Shown piece by piece: positions 9,617 to 18,717 of a stretch of DNA of 64,000 nt. The stretch comes from Bordetella avium (GTDB lineage: Bacteria; Pseudomonadota; Gammaproteobacteria; Burkholderiales; Burkholderiaceae_B): positions 372,001-436,000 of the forward strand of contig NZ_CP139969.1 of assembly GCF_034424645.1 (NCBI RefSeq), written 5' to 3'. The first letter of the stretch is position 1, and every line of letters starts with the position of its first letter. The position numbers and the translations under genes were made by a program. The notes beneath the pieces are model-generated. The model saw only the letters and a program-made list of their open reading frames with translations, ran no database searches and was not told the origin of the DNA.

Positions 9617-10525
9617 TTAAAAGCGCGTACTGCGGGTCACTGACCAACGGGCGGATAGCGCACCCAGCACGCCGGCGGTGATGACCGCAAAAGCTAGGGC
9701 CGGGAATTCGGGCAGGCGTAGGGCGAATTCGGCGCCATAGCTGCGCGCCAGCCCCAGCAGGGCATAGTTCAAGGGGATAAGGGCCGCGGCGGCCCCAGCG
9801 ATCGCCAGCAGCGCGGCCAGGGCGCCGGACAGGGCTCCCTGGTAGAGAAAGGGACGGCGCACAAAAGACTCGGTCGCGCCGACCAGCCGGGCCACGGCGA
9901 TTTCTTCGCGTTGTGTCATCGCCTGCATGCGCACCGTGTTGAACACGGTCGCCAACACCACAACCGCTACGCAGATCGCCAGAAAAGCCAAGCCCAGGCG
10001 GCCGAACTGCAAGATAGCTTCCAGGCGCTGTACCCATGCGCTGTCCAGCTGAACCTGATCGACGTACTGCCACTTGCGCCAGCCATCGGCCAGGCTGGCG
10101 GCTCGATCAGCGAGATCATCGTCACCGGCCAGTGTCACGACCACGGCATCCGGCAGAGGATTGTCGGGCAGCACGGCCAGCGCCTCCTCCCAGGCGGGAT
10201 TCTGGCGCAGCGCCTTCAGGGCCTGCTCGCGCGGCACCAGCCGCACGGAGGCGATCTGATCGCCGAATTCGCGGCCGATGCGGTCGGAAATGGCGGCGGC
10301 CGCGCCGGCAGGTGCCGCCGGTTGCATATAGAGCGTCAGCTCCGGCGTGACCGAGATCTGGCGCGCCAGGGGCTGCACCGAGACCAGCACTGCGCTGCCC
10401 AACAGCGGCAGGGCCAGCACCAGCGCCATGACCAGCAGGTTGGTCAGCGAAGAAAAGGGTTGCGCCGCCAGCCGCTTGAGCGTGATGGACAGCGCGTAAT
10501 GATGTTGCCGCAGCCAGGATTTCAT
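9617..10525 (-). CDS. ftsX: Cell-division ABC transporter permease-like protein FtsX
   Basis: FtsX is the membrane partner of FtsE. In other bacteria it transmits ATP hydrolysis across the membrane to activate murein hydrolases at the septum. The 302-residue protein has a first membrane segment near residues 25-45 (LLVMALVLALPLLGSAVLV). A periplasmic loop follows to about residue 170, then three more membrane segments in the FtsX/MacB-type C-terminal domain (LAFLAICVAVVVLATVFNTV; EEIAVARLVGATESFVRRPF between them). The start overlaps the ftsE stop by 4 bases (ATGA), so the two are translationally coupled. The usual neighbours ftsY and rpoH are not here. Confidence 0.95.
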   Translation of the reverse strand: MKSWLRQHHYALSITLKRLAAQPFSSLTNLLVMALVLALPLLGSAVLVSVQPLARQISVTPELTLYMQPAAPAGAAAAISDRIGREFGDQIASVRLVPREQALKALRQNPAWEEALAVLPDNPLPDAVVVTLAGDDDLADRAASLADGWRKWQYVDQVQLDSAWVQRLEAILQFGRLGLAFLAICVAVVVLATVFNTVRMQAMTQREEIAVARLVGATESFVRRPFLYQGALSGALAALLAIAGAAAALIPLNYALLGLARSYGAEFALRLPEFPALAFAVITAGVLGALSARWSVTRSTRF

Positions 10526-11193
10526 GCCGCATCCTCCTGCGTATCGTGAAACTTGCCGTGATCGATGCTCAGTGTGCGGCGGGTGTAGCGCACCATCAAT
10601 GGCTGGTCGTGCGAGGCGATCAGGGTCGTGACACCCACGCGGTTGAAGTCACGGAAAACACTCATGATGCGCTGGGCGTTGTCGTCGTCCAGGTTGGCGG
10701 TAGGTTCATCTGCGATCAGGATGGCGGGCCGGTTGACGATGGCGCGGGCGATGGCCAGGCGCTGTTGTTCGCCGCCGGACAATTCGATCGGATTGAGGTC
10801 TTCTTTGCCGGCCAGGCCGACTTTGTCGAGCGCGGCGCGCGCACGGGCGGCAGCCGTATCCGACGCCTGGCCGAGCACGGACAGGGGCAGCATCACATTG
10901 GCCAGCGCGCTGCGGTCATAGAGCAGGCGGGTGTCTTGCAAAATGACGCTCACGGCACGGCGCAGATAGGGTCTGGCGCGCGCCGACAACTTGTCCAGCC
11001 GCTGGCCATGCACCAGGATGGAGCCTCGGGAGGGCGGCTCCAGGCCTGCGATCAGTTTGAGCAGCGTGGATTTGCCCGCACCCGAAGGGCCTGAGACAAA
11101 GACGAATTCCCCCGCCTCAACACGGAAGTTGATGTCGGCCAGAATATTGCGGCCGCGCCCATAGGATTTGAAGACGTGCTGGAATTCGATCAT
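10522..11193 (-). CDS. ftsE: Cell-division ATP-binding protein FtsE
   Basis: The ATPase of the FtsEX complex, 223 residues. Walker A is GPSGAGKST at about 35-43, the Q-loop is SVILQDTRLL, the ABC signature is LSGGEQQRLAIARAI, and Walker B is ILIADEPTANLD. The family hallmark MIEFQHVFKSYGRG is at the start. It is the first gene of a two-gene operon with ftsX. The 250-base region upstream is shared with the amino-acid importer genes transcribed the other way. Confidence 0.96.
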   Translation of the reverse strand: MIEFQHVFKSYGRGRNILADINFRVEAGEFVFVSGPSGAGKSTLLKLIAGLEPPSRGSILVHGQRLDKLSARARPYLRRAVSVILQDTRLLYDRSALANVMLPLSVLGQASDTAAARARAALDKVGLAGKEDLNPIELSGGEQQRLAIARAIVNRPAILIADEPTANLDDDNAQRIMSVFRDFNRVGVTTLIASHDQPLMVRYTRRTLSIDHGKFHDTQEDAA

Positions 11194-11313
11194 GGCGAAC
11201 CGGAAAATGAAGCCGCAATATTAACTCTGCCCAGTGTCAGACGCTAAGGCGGGATTGTCTGGCCGACCCGGGTTGGGACAAGTCTTATGTTGCGCCAGGG
11301 AGAGATATGTCTG

Positions 11314-11366
11314 TCCCCAAAATGTGGGGAAATACGGAAAGGGATATCCCTCATGTCCCCACATTT
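11314..11366 (+). promoter_or_regulatory. Nested and mutually exclusive inverted repeats upstream of the amino-acid importer
   Basis: Three segments can pair in two ways. TCCCCA (11314-11319) pairs with TGGGGA (11325-11330). Alternatively AAATGTGGGGA (11320-11330) pairs perfectly with TCCCCACATTT (11356-11366), enclosing the 12-bp palindrome AGGGATATCCCT (11340-11351). The element ends 77 bases before the aapJ start. It could be an operator array in DNA or a leader-RNA switch; sequence alone does not decide. Confidence 0.55.
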
Positions 11367-11443
11367 AGGCAACCTTTACCATCCGCCAAGCGCGTCGGCT
11401 CATCAGGCCGATGTTTCGATGTTGTCCTTACACGGAGCTAAAC

Positions 11444-12460
11444 ATGAAAACACTGAAACTGGCAGCCTTGAGCGCCGCTCTGTTCGCCGCATCCACGGCC
11501 GCGCAAGCGGGAACCACCTTCGATAACGTCAAGAAAAAAGGCTTTGTGCAATGCGGTGTATCCACTGGCATTCCCGGTTTCTCCATCGCTGACAGCAAGG
11601 GTGAATGGAAAGGCCTCGACGTCGATCTTTGCCGCGCCGTGGCTGCGGCCATGTTTGGCGACGCCTCCAAGTTCAAGGTTACGCCTCTGAACACCCAGCA
11701 GCGCTTCACCGCGTTGCAGTCGGGCGAAGTGGACGTGCTGACGCGCAACACCACCCTCACGCTCTCGCGCGACACGACGCTGGGCCTGGCTGACGTGGCC
11801 GTCAACTACTACGACAGCCAGGGCGTTATGGTGTCCAAAGACCTCGGCGTCAAAAGCGCCAAGGAACTGGGCGGCGCCACGGTCTGCGTGCAGCCTGGCA
11901 CCACCACCGAGCTCAATCTCGCTGACTGGTTCCGCAGCAACAACATCGAGTTCAAGCCTGTCGTGATCGACAAGTATGACGAAATCGTGCGCGCCTTCTC
12001 GGCGGGCCGCTGTGATGCCTTCACGACCGACAAGTCGCAGCTAGCCTCCACCCGCACCACGCTCGAGAAGCCCGACAACTACGTCATCCTGCCGGAGGAT
12101 TTCTCCAAAGAGCCTCTGGGTCCCATGGTGCGTCAGGGCGATGAGCAGTGGTTCAACATGATCCGTTGGACGCTTACCGCCATGATCGAAGCCGAGGAAT
12201 ACGGCATCACGTCCAAGAATGTCGAAGAAATGACCAAGAGCGGCAACCCCAATATCCAGCGTATTCTGGGTGTGACGCCGGGCATGGGGAAAAACCTCGG
12301 CGTGGACGACAAATGGGCGTATAACATCGTCAAGCAAGTGGGTAATTACGGCGAGAGTTTCGAGGCCAATCTGGGTAAGAACAGCCCGATGAAACTGGAG
12401 CGTGGTATGAACGCTTCCTACAAGCACGGCGGTTTGATGTACGGCTGGCCGATCCGCTAA
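11444..12460 (+). CDS. aapJ: General amino-acid ABC transporter substrate-binding protein (AapJ/BztA-like)
   Basis: Periplasmic binding protein of a polar amino-acid importer, 338 residues. A cleavable signal peptide is seen at residues 1-22 (basic MKTLK, hydrophobic stretch, ASTAAQA). The SBP_bac_3 domain follows, with the family start TTFDNVKKKGFVQCGVSTG and the AapJ-type blocks FTALQSGEVDVLTRNTT and VQPGTTTELNLADWF. The ATG at 11444 is chosen over an upstream frame-open start at 11411 because the signal peptide begins there. It heads a four-gene import operon. Hairpins after the stop probably keep this message in excess over the permease genes. Confidence 0.93.
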   Translation: MKTLKLAALSAALFAASTAAQAGTTFDNVKKKGFVQCGVSTGIPGFSIADSKGEWKGLDVDLCRAVAAAMFGDASKFKVTPLNTQQRFTALQSGEVDVLTRNTTLTLSRDTTLGLADVAVNYYDSQGVMVSKDLGVKSAKELGGATVCVQPGTTTELNLADWFRSNNIEFKPVVIDKYDEIVRAFSAGRCDAFTTDKSQLASTRTTLEKPDNYVILPEDFSKEPLGPMVRQGDEQWFNMIRWTLTAMIEAEEYGITSKNVEEMTKSGNPNIQRILGVTPGMGKNLGVDDKWAYNIVKQVGNYGESFEANLGKNSPMKLERGMNASYKHGGLMYGWPIR

Positions 12461-12473
12461 GCAAGGGGTAGTT

Positions 12474-12517
12474 GGCCGGGCGCGATCCGCCCGGCCCGAC
12501 CCGTGCGGAGCGGGTCG
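12474..12517 (+). repeat. Two tandem hairpins between aapJ and aapQ
   Basis: Hairpin 1 is GGCCGGGCG/CGCCCGGCC (12474-12482 and 12488-12496, 5-base loop). Hairpin 2 is CGACCCG/CGGGTCG (12497-12503 and 12511-12517, 7-base loop). Neither has a T-run. Such structures after a binding-protein gene commonly protect the upstream mRNA from 3' exonucleases and reduce downstream expression. Confidence 0.6.
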
Positions 12518-12564
12518 CATGGGTGGCGATGCCGCCTTCAATCCGTTATTTACAGAAGCATCTT

Positions 12565-13743
12565 ATGGCGACAACCCAGAAAAACGCGCCGAGACGCCGT
12601 CTCAGCTGGAATGATCCCAGTGTGCGCGCCGTGGTGTACCAGGTAGTCGCGTTGGCCCTCGTGGCGCTGGCCGCATGGTTCCTGGTGTCCAACACTTTGC
12701 ACAATCTTACGGTGCGAAATATTTCCACCGGCTTTGGCTTTCTCGACAGAGAAGCCGGTTTTGCGATCGGGGAGACCCCCATCGCCTATACCCCCGCCGA
12801 TACCTATGGCCGGGCCATCATGGTTGGCCTGCTCAACACCTTGCGTGTTGCGGTGCTAGGCATCATTCTGGCGACCATTCTCGGCACGTTGATCGGTATC
12901 GGCCGGCTGTCCAAGAACTGGCTGGTCGCGCGTTTGACTTCGCTCTACGTCGAAGTGATGCGCAATGTGCCGCTGCTGCTGCAACTCTTCTTCTGGTATG
13001 CGCTCATCACCGAGAACATGCCCGGGCCGCGTCAGGCGCACAATCCCTTGCCGGGGGTGTTCATTTCGAATCGCGGCATCAAGATTCCCGAGGCCGTGGG
13101 CAATTCGCTCGACTGGATTCTGCTCGGGCTCGCGATTGCCATTATTGCAACGCTCTACCTCGGTCATTGGGCCAAGAAGCGTCAGCACGCCACGGGCCAG
13201 GTGTTCCCGCTGGTCCGCACGGCCATCGGTCTGCTCATCGTTTTGCCTGTGCTGGGCTGGCTGTTGAGCGGCATGCAGCTCACGCTGACTATGCCGGAAC
13301 TCAAAGGCTTCAACTTCCAGGGCGGTCTCACACTGACGCCGGAATTCGCCGCCTTGCTGGCGGGTCTGGTGATCTATACCTCGGCCTTTATCGCTGAAGT
13401 CGTGCGTTCGGGTATTCAGGCTGTCAACAACGGCCAATGGGAGGCCGCCGGGGCTCTGGGTCTGCGTCGCTCGCTGGTGTTGCGTTTGGTGGTCTTGCCT
13501 CAGGCTTTGCGCGTCATCATTCCGCCGATGACCAGCCAATATCTCAACCTGACCAAGAACAGCTCGCTGGCCGTCGCCATCGGTTATCCCGATATCGTGT
13601 CGGTCGTCAACACCACGCTGAACCAGACCGGCCAGGCCATCGAGGGCATCCTGATCATCATGGCGGCCTACCTGACCGTCAGCTTGTCGATCTCTATCTT
13701 CATGAACTGGTACAACAAGCGCATTGCGCTGGTGGAGCGTTGA
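12565..13743 (+). CDS. aapQ: Amino-acid ABC transporter permease AapQ/BztB-like
   Basis: Inner-membrane permease subunit, 392 residues, much longer than the usual 220-residue HisQM permeases, as is typical of AapQ/BztB. The core begins with the conserved GLLNTLRVAVLGIILATILG near residue 93. The EVMRNVPLLLQLFFWY segment follows. The cytoplasmic coupling loop is EAAGALGLRRSLVLRLVVLP, with PPMTSQYLNLTKNSS after it. The insertion between about residues 165 and 275 holds extra hydrophobic segments. The start at 12565 (ATGGCGACAACC) is chosen because the conserved N-terminus begins there; an upstream frame-open extension overlaps the hairpins. It pairs with AapM to form the channel. Confidence 0.93.
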   Translation: MATTQKNAPRRRLSWNDPSVRAVVYQVVALALVALAAWFLVSNTLHNLTVRNISTGFGFLDREAGFAIGETPIAYTPADTYGRAIMVGLLNTLRVAVLGIILATILGTLIGIGRLSKNWLVARLTSLYVEVMRNVPLLLQLFFWYALITENMPGPRQAHNPLPGVFISNRGIKIPEAVGNSLDWILLGLAIAIIATLYLGHWAKKRQHATGQVFPLVRTAIGLLIVLPVLGWLLSGMQLTLTMPELKGFNFQGGLTLTPEFAALLAGLVIYTSAFIAEVVRSGIQAVNNGQWEAAGALGLRRSLVLRLVVLPQALRVIIPPMTSQYLNLTKNSSLAVAIGYPDIVSVVNTTLNQTGQAIEGILIIMAAYLTVSLSISIFMNWYNKRIALVER

Positions 13744-13744
13744 T

Positions 13745-14845
13745 ATGAGCAGTTCTACGCAAACCCCGCGCGCGGACCTGCCTCCGCCTATGGGTCACAC
13801 GGGTGTGTGGCCCTGGCTCAAATCGCGTTTGTTTTCCTCGCCGCTGTCCATCCTGACGACAGTCATCCTGGCATGGCTGATCTTGATGGCAGTGCCGGCC
13901 TTGATCGAGTGGGCGTTCATCCGCGCCAATTTCTCGGCCACGACGGCTCAGGAGTGTCGTGCTTCGGGCGGCGCCTGCTGGGCCTTCATCGTCGAGAAAC
14001 ACCGCCTCATTCTGTTCGGCACCTACCCCTATGACGAACAATGGCGGCCACTGATCGCGACCTTCATCCTGATTGCTGTCATCGTTTTGAGCGGCATGCG
14101 CCGTTTCTGGCGCCCCATCCTGGCCCTGATCTGGGTGGTGGGCCTAAGCCTGGTGGCGATCCTGATGTGGGGGGGGGTATTCGGCCTCACCTTTGTCGAA
14201 AACAGCCGCTGGGGCGGTTTTCCGCTGACCCTCATCCTCTCGACTTTCGGCATTGCTTTCGCCTTTCCGATCGGCGTGCTGCTGGCCCTGGGCCGGCGCT
14301 CGAACATGCCGGCCATCAAGGCCTTGTGCGTGGTCTACATCGAGCTGATTCGCGGTGTGCCGCTCATCAGCCTGCTGTTTATGTCGTCAGTGATGTTGCC
14401 GCTGTTTTTGCCGGAGGGGTTTTCGATCGACAAGCTGTTGCGCGCGCAAATCGCCATCATCCTGTTCGCGGCAGCTTATATCGCGGAAACCGTGCGGGGC
14501 GGCTTGCAGGCCATTTCCAAGGGGCAATACGAAGGCGCGGACTCGCTTGGCCTGTCCTATTGGCAGAAGATGCGCAAGATCATCCTGCCGCAGGCCTTGA
14601 AGGTCGTCATTCCGCCGCTGGTCAGCATCTTCATCGCCTTGTTCAAGGACACCTCGCTGGTCGTGATCATCGGTATTTTCGATCTCACCCTGGCCGCCAA
14701 GGCGGCCCTGTCGGATGCGGCATGGCGCGGTTTCGGCATTGAAGCCTATCTCTTCATCTCGCTGATCTACTTCGTCTTCTGCTTCTCGATGTCCAAATAC
14801 AGCCAGCACCTGGAGCGCCGTCTGGCGACCGGGCATCAACGATAG
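13745..14845 (+). CDS. aapM: Amino-acid ABC transporter permease AapM/BztC-like
   Basis: Second permease of the importer, 366 residues. The HisM-type core starts around residue 160 ([20 protein letters not shown]). It has the [14 protein letters not shown] motif and the coupling loop [20 protein letters not shown], with the conserved [16 protein letters not shown] close to the end. Several membrane segments precede the core, as in BztC. The ATG lies 1 base after the aapQ stop codon, so the genes are co-translated. A longer frame-open start at 13724 lies inside aapQ and is less likely. Confidence 0.92.
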   Translation: MSSSTQTPRADLPPPMGHTGVWPWLKSRLFSSPLSILTTVILAWLILMAVPALIEWAFIRANFSATTAQECRASGGACWAFIVEKHRLILFGTYPYDEQWRPLIATFILIAVIVLSGMRRFWRPILALIWVVGLSLVAILMWGGVFGLTFVENSRWGGFPLTLILSTFGIAFAFPIGVLLALGRRSNMPAIKALCVVYIELIRGVPLISLLFMSSVMLPLFLPEGFSIDKLLRAQIAIILFAAAYIAETVRGGLQAISKGQYEGADSLGLSYWQKMRKIILPQALKVVIPPLVSIFIALFKDTSLVVIIGIFDLTLAAKAALSDAAWRGFGIEAYLFISLIYFVFCFSMSKYSQHLERRLATGHQR

Positions 14846-14852
14846 CAATACG

Positions 14853-14872
14853 CCGGCCGCCCCGGCGGCCGG
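14853..14872 (+). repeat. Hairpin between aapM and aapP
   Basis: A perfect 9-bp stem CCGGCCGCC/GGCGGCCGG with a two-base loop, followed after four bases by TTTTT. It resembles a weak terminator or message stabiliser inside the operon, 22 bases before the aapP start. Confidence 0.5.
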
Positions 14873-14894
14873 TCACTTTTTCGGGAGTCTAGGC

Positions 14895-15635
14895 ATGTCC
14901 GATGCCATCATCCGTTTGCAGGACGTCAACAAGTGGTACGGCCAGTTCCACGTCCTGCGCAATATCAATCTGGACGTGACGGCAGGCGAGCGCATCGTGA
15001 TCTGTGGCCCTTCGGGGTCGGGGAAGTCCACCATGATCCGTTGCATCAACCGGCTTGAGGAGCATCAGCAGGGCAAGATTGTCGTCGATGGCACTGAGTT
15101 AACCAACGATCTCAAGCACATCGAGGCCATCCGCAAGGATGTCGGCATGGTGTTTCAGCATTTCAATCTGTTTCCCCACCTGACGGTGCTGGAGAACCTG
15201 ACGCTGGGTCCGATCTGGGTGCTGAAAAAATCACGCGCCGAGGCTGAGGCCACGGCCATGAAATACCTGGAGCGCGTGCGCATTCCGGATCAGGCGCACA
15301 AGTTTCCGGGCCAGCTCTCGGGCGGCCAGCAACAGCGTGTGGCCATTGCGCGTTCGCTGTGCATGAGCCCCAAGATCATGTTGTTCGATGAGCCGACGTC
15401 GGCGCTCGACCCCGAGATGGTCAAGGAGGTGCTGGATGTGATGGTCAGTCTTGCTCAGGAAAGTGGCATGACCATGTTGTGCGTGACTCATGAAATGGGT
15501 TTTGCGCGCAAGGTGGCTAATCGCGTCATTTTCATGGACCGGGGCGAAATCATCGAGCAAAACACGCCCGATGCGTTTTTCGACAATCCCCAGAACGACC
15601 GCACCAAGCTGTTCCTCAGCCAGATTCTGCACTGA
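14895..15635 (+). CDS. aapP: Amino-acid ABC transporter ATP-binding protein AapP
   Basis: ATPase subunit of the importer, 246 residues. Walker A is GPSGSGKST at about 36-44, the Q-loop is [13 protein letters not shown], the signature is [15 protein letters not shown], Walker B is [16 protein letters not shown], and the switch histidine is in [10 protein letters not shown]. The C-terminal [18 protein letters not shown] is the family ending for polar amino-acid importers (GlnQ/AapP). GGGAG precedes the ATG. The last gene of the operon, followed 36 bases later by an intrinsic terminator. Confidence 0.96.
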   Translation: MSDAIIRLQDVNKWYGQFHVLRNINLDVTAGERIVICGPSGSGKSTMIRCINRLEEHQQGKIVVDGTELTNDLKHIEAIRKDVGMVFQHFNLFPHLTVLENLTLGPIWVLKKSRAEAEATAMKYLERVRIPDQAHKFPGQLSGGQQQRVAIARSLCMSPKIMLFDEPTSALDPEMVKEVLDVMVSLAQESGMTMLCVTHEMGFARKVANRVIFMDRGEIIEQNTPDAFFDNPQNDRTKLFLSQILH

Positions 15636-15671
15636 AAAGCGGCCTCGGAAGGGGCCGGCAGGATTTGAATC

Positions 15672-15694
15672 AAGGCCCTTGCGAGGGCCTTTTT
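15672..15694 (+). terminator. Intrinsic terminator of the aapJQMP operon
   Basis: AAGGCCCT pairs perfectly with AGGGCCTT across a TGCG loop, and the second arm continues into TTT. It is a textbook rho-independent terminator. Confidence 0.9.
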
Positions 15695-15768
15695 CATTGG
15701 CCGGCCTGTTTTGAGGCTGCGTTATGCTACCGGCCAAGAACTATTCCTTTTTTGTCCGGAGACGCTTC

Positions 15769-16785
15769 ATGACTCGTTCCTTTGTGTCCGCCACGCGCCG
15801 AGCGCTGGTCGGTAGTATGCTGGCTCTCGCGGCAGGCGCCTCGATGCTGGCTCCTGCCGCTGCAGCCCAGGAGGACTATCCCAACAAGCCGCTGCGCTTC
15901 ATCGTGCCCTATCCGCCGGGCGGCCCGCTGGACACGATGGCCCGTATGTTGGCCGAAAAAGTCCGCGGGTCGCTGGGCCAGCCTGTCATTGTCGAAAACA
16001 AGGCTGGCGCAGGCGGCAATATCGGCGCCGATCTGGCGGCCAAGGCGACGCCGGATGGTTACACGCTGGTGATGGGCGCGGTCGCCACCCACGCCATCAA
16101 TCCTTTCCTGTTTTCCAATTTGGCTTATGACCCGGTCAAGGACTTCGCGCCCATCACCATAGTGGCCTCGGTGCCCAATGTGCTGGTCATGAATGCCGAT
16201 TTCGCGCAAAAAAACCATATCAACACTGTCGCCGACCTGATCGCCTACGCCAAGAAAAATCCCGGCCGTCTGAACTATGGTTCGGGGGGAAATGGCAGCG
16301 CCGGCCATTTGTCGGGTGAACTGCTCAAGGCGCGAGCGGGTATTGCCGCCGAGCACATTCCCTATCAGGGCGCCGCGCCGGCCCAACTGGCCTTGCTGTC
16401 GGGGCAGTCCGACTTTATGTTTGACAATTTGGCCTCTGCGGCGCCTCTCATCAAGGATGGCAAGGTCAAGGCTCTGGCCGTGACGACGGCCCAGCGCTCT
16501 TCCTTGCTGCCCGATGTGCCCACTGTGGAAGAGTCGGGCGTCAAGGGTTTTGACTTGGGTACTTGGTTTGGCGTGTTCACCACGGCCGGCACGCCTGCTC
16601 CGGTGGTGGCCAAGCTCAGCCAGGCCTATACCGAAGCGTTGCGCCTGCCCGAAGTACGTGAGCGCTTGCTGACCATGGGTTCCGAGCAGGCGCCGATGTC
16701 GGCCGACGAGTTTGCCGCCTTCGTCAAGAGCGAGAAGGGCAAGTACCAGGAGATCGTCAAAATTTCGGGCGCCAGCCTGAACTGA
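15769..16785 (+). CDS. Bug/TctC-family periplasmic solute-binding receptor
   Basis: A 338-residue extracytoplasmic receptor of the tripartite tricarboxylate transporter family, which is greatly expanded in Bordetella. The signal peptide spans residues 1-32 (ending LAPAAAAQ). The family signature follows: DYPNKPLRFIVPYPPGG, then KAGAGGNIGADLAAKA and GNGSAGHLSGELLKARAG. The ligand is not predictable; family members bind carboxylates, amino acids or aromatic acids. No TctA/TctB membrane genes are adjacent, so it is an orphan receptor. The start is set by CCGGAGACGC upstream and the signal peptide. Confidence 0.92.
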   Translation: MTRSFVSATRRALVGSMLALAAGASMLAPAAAAQEDYPNKPLRFIVPYPPGGPLDTMARMLAEKVRGSLGQPVIVENKAGAGGNIGADLAAKATPDGYTLVMGAVATHAINPFLFSNLAYDPVKDFAPITIVASVPNVLVMNADFAQKNHINTVADLIAYAKKNPGRLNYGSGGNGSAGHLSGELLKARAGIAAEHIPYQGAAPAQLALLSGQSDFMFDNLASAAPLIKDGKVKALAVTTAQRSSLLPDVPTVEESGVKGFDLGTWFGVFTTAGTPAPVVAKLSQAYTEALRLPEVRERLLTMGSEQAPMSADEFAAFVKSEKGKYQEIVKISGASLN

Positions 16786-16802
16786 CGACAGGGGTTCGGA
16801 CC

Positions 16803-17210
16803 GTGCTGTATTCCCTCATCAAGACGCTGCATATTCTGGCGATCACGGTCTGGATTCTGGGTCTTTTGCTGTTGTCATCGAGCACGGGTTTCGCAGGCGC
16901 GGCGCCGGCCACGCTGCGTCGGCTGGCGCGCTGGAACCGCGGCCTGATTCTGCCTGCGATGGCTCTGACCTGGCTGTTCGGTCTGATGATGGGCGGGATG
17001 GTGGGCTGGATCGGCCAGATGTGGCTGGATATGAAAATGGGTCTCGTCGCGCTATTGACCCTGCTGCATCTATGGCAGACCCATGTGCTGTCGCGCCGGA
17101 TCGCTGACGCGGATTACCGCGCACCCGGATGGCTGGGCCTGTCCGGGGCTGCGGTGTTTTTGATCACCGCGATGGCGGTGACGCTGGCGGTCGCCAAACC
17201 CTTTTTTTGA
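16803..17210 (+). CDS. Small CopD/HemJ-like integral membrane protein
   Basis: A 135-residue protein of four predicted membrane segments. LIKTLHILAITVWILGLLLL is at the start, then LILPAMALTWLFGLMMGGMV, MKMGLVALLTLLHLW and AAVFLITAMAVTLAV. The LKTLHI start with a conserved histidine, and the lysine and histidine of the third helix, resemble the CopD/HemJ superfamily of small membrane proteins, but the match is distant. The start codon is GTG, 17 bases after the Bug receptor gene, suggesting co-transcription. Function unknown. Confidence 0.7.
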   Translation: MLYSLIKTLHILAITVWILGLLLLSSSTGFAGAAPATLRRLARWNRGLILPAMALTWLFGLMMGGMVGWIGQMWLDMKMGLVALLTLLHLWQTHVLSRRIADADYRAPGWLGLSGAAVFLITAMAVTLAVAKPFF

Positions 17211-17217
17211 GGGCTTG

Positions 17218-18717
17218 TCAGGCGGGCTGGGACCAGTGCTTGGAGAGTTCGACCGCCTGTTTCCAGCGCTGCATACGCGCTTGGCGCACGTCGTCGGTCC
17301 AGCGCGGTTCAAAGCTGCGCTCGGCCTCCCACTGGCTGGCGAACTCCTGCTGGTGGCTCCAGAAACCGACCGCCAGACCGGCCAGGCCGGCCGCACCACG
17401 AGCGGTGGATTCGGCTACGCGCGGTCGCACGACGGGCACGCCCAATACATCCGCCTGCATTTGCATCAGCAGATCGTTGCGCGATGCGCCGCCGTCCACA
17501 CGCAGTTCGGATAGCGCGATACCGCTGTCGGCATTCATGCAATCGAGCAGTTCGGCGCTTTGCAGTGCGATGGACTCCAGTGTCGCCCGCGCAATGTGCG
17601 CGCGCGTGGTGCCGCGCGTCATGCCTACCAGGGTGCCTCGGGCATAGGGGTCCCAGTGCGGCGCGCCCAGGCCAGCAAAGGCGGGCACCATGAAAACATC
17701 ATCGCTGTCGGCCACGCTGGCGGCCAGGGCTTCGATGTCTTCGGCGTGCTGGATGATGCCCAGTCCGTCGCGCAGCCATTGCACGGCCGCTCCGGCCACG
17801 AACACGCCGCCCTCAAGCATAAAGGCCGGGCCAGACGGCAGGCTCCAGCCCACGGTGGACAGCAGGTTGTTGCGCGAGGCGACTGGCGCATCGCCCACGT
17901 TCATCAGCATGAAACAGCCGGTGCCATAGGTGTTCTTGGCCATGCCGGGCCTGAAGCAGGCCTGTCCGAAGGTGGCGGCCTGTTGGTCGCCGGCCACGCC
18001 CGCGATAGGGATGGCGCCACCTAGCCATTCGGCCTGTGCATGGCCGATGACGGCGCTGCTGGGTGCGATTTGTGGCAGTACCGAACGTGGAATATTCAAG
18101 AGCGCCAGGATGTCTTCGTTCCAGTCCTGGGTGTGCAGGTCGAACAGCATGGTGCGAGAGGCATTGCTCGGGTCGGTGCTGTGCACCGCGCCGCCGGTCA
18201 ATTGCCAGACCAGCCAGGTGTCCATGGTGCCGAAAGCCAGTTCGCCGCGCTCGGCGGCTTCGCGAGCGCCCGGCACATGGTCGAGCAGCCAGGCCAGTTT
18301 GGTGCCGGAAAAATAGGCGTCCACGACCAGGCCGGTGCGTGATTGCAGCCAGGGAGCATGGCCGTCGCGGTGCAGTTGTTCGCACATCGGCGCGGTACGC
18401 CGATCCTGCCAGACGATGGCGCGCGCCAGTGGGCGGCCGGTGGCGCGCTCCCAGAGCAGTGTCGTCTCTCGCTGATTGGTAATGCCGATGGCGGCGATAT
18501 CGGCGGCGCTGGCGCCCGCGTTGCGCAGGGCCTCGCGGGAGACTTCGAGCTGGGTGGTCCAGATTTCGGTGGCGTCGTGCTCGACCCAACCCGGCCGGGG
18601 ATAGTGTTGGCTGAACTCGCGCTGGCCCACGCCGCGCACTGCGCCCTTGCGATCAAACACGATGGCCCGCGAGCTGGTCGTGCCCTGATCCAGGGCGAGG
18701 ACGTATTTATTCGTCAT
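17218..18717 (-). CDS. glpK: Glycerol kinase GlpK
   Basis: GlpK phosphorylates glycerol to glycerol-3-phosphate with ATP in the cytoplasm. The 499-residue protein starts with the FGGY-kinase phosphate loop [16 protein letters not shown]. It contains [19 protein letters not shown] and [12 protein letters not shown], and ends with the second signature in [20 protein letters not shown]. Length is standard. Its first 11 bases overlap the 3' end of the upstream DHA2 exporter gene, so both are probably on one message. glpF, glpD and glpR are not in the window. Confidence 0.97.
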   Translation of the reverse strand: MTNKYVLALDQGTTSSRAIVFDRKGAVRGVGQREFSQHYPRPGWVEHDATEIWTTQLEVSREALRNAGASAADIAAIGITNQRETTLLWERATGRPLARAIVWQDRRTAPMCEQLHRDGHAPWLQSRTGLVVDAYFSGTKLAWLLDHVPGAREAAERGELAFGTMDTWLVWQLTGGAVHSTDPSNASRTMLFDLHTQDWNEDILALLNIPRSVLPQIAPSSAVIGHAQAEWLGGAIPIAGVAGDQQAATFGQACFRPGMAKNTYGTGCFMLMNVGDAPVASRNNLLSTVGWSLPSGPAFMLEGGVFVAGAAVQWLRDGLGIIQHAEDIEALAASVADSDDVFMVPAFAGLGAPHWDPYARGTLVGMTRGTTRAHIARATLESIALQSAELLDCMNADSGIALSELRVDGGASRNDLLMQMQADVLGVPVVRPRVAESTARGAAGLAGLAVGFWSHQQEFASQWEAERSFEPRWTDDVRQARMQRWKQAVELSKHWSQPA

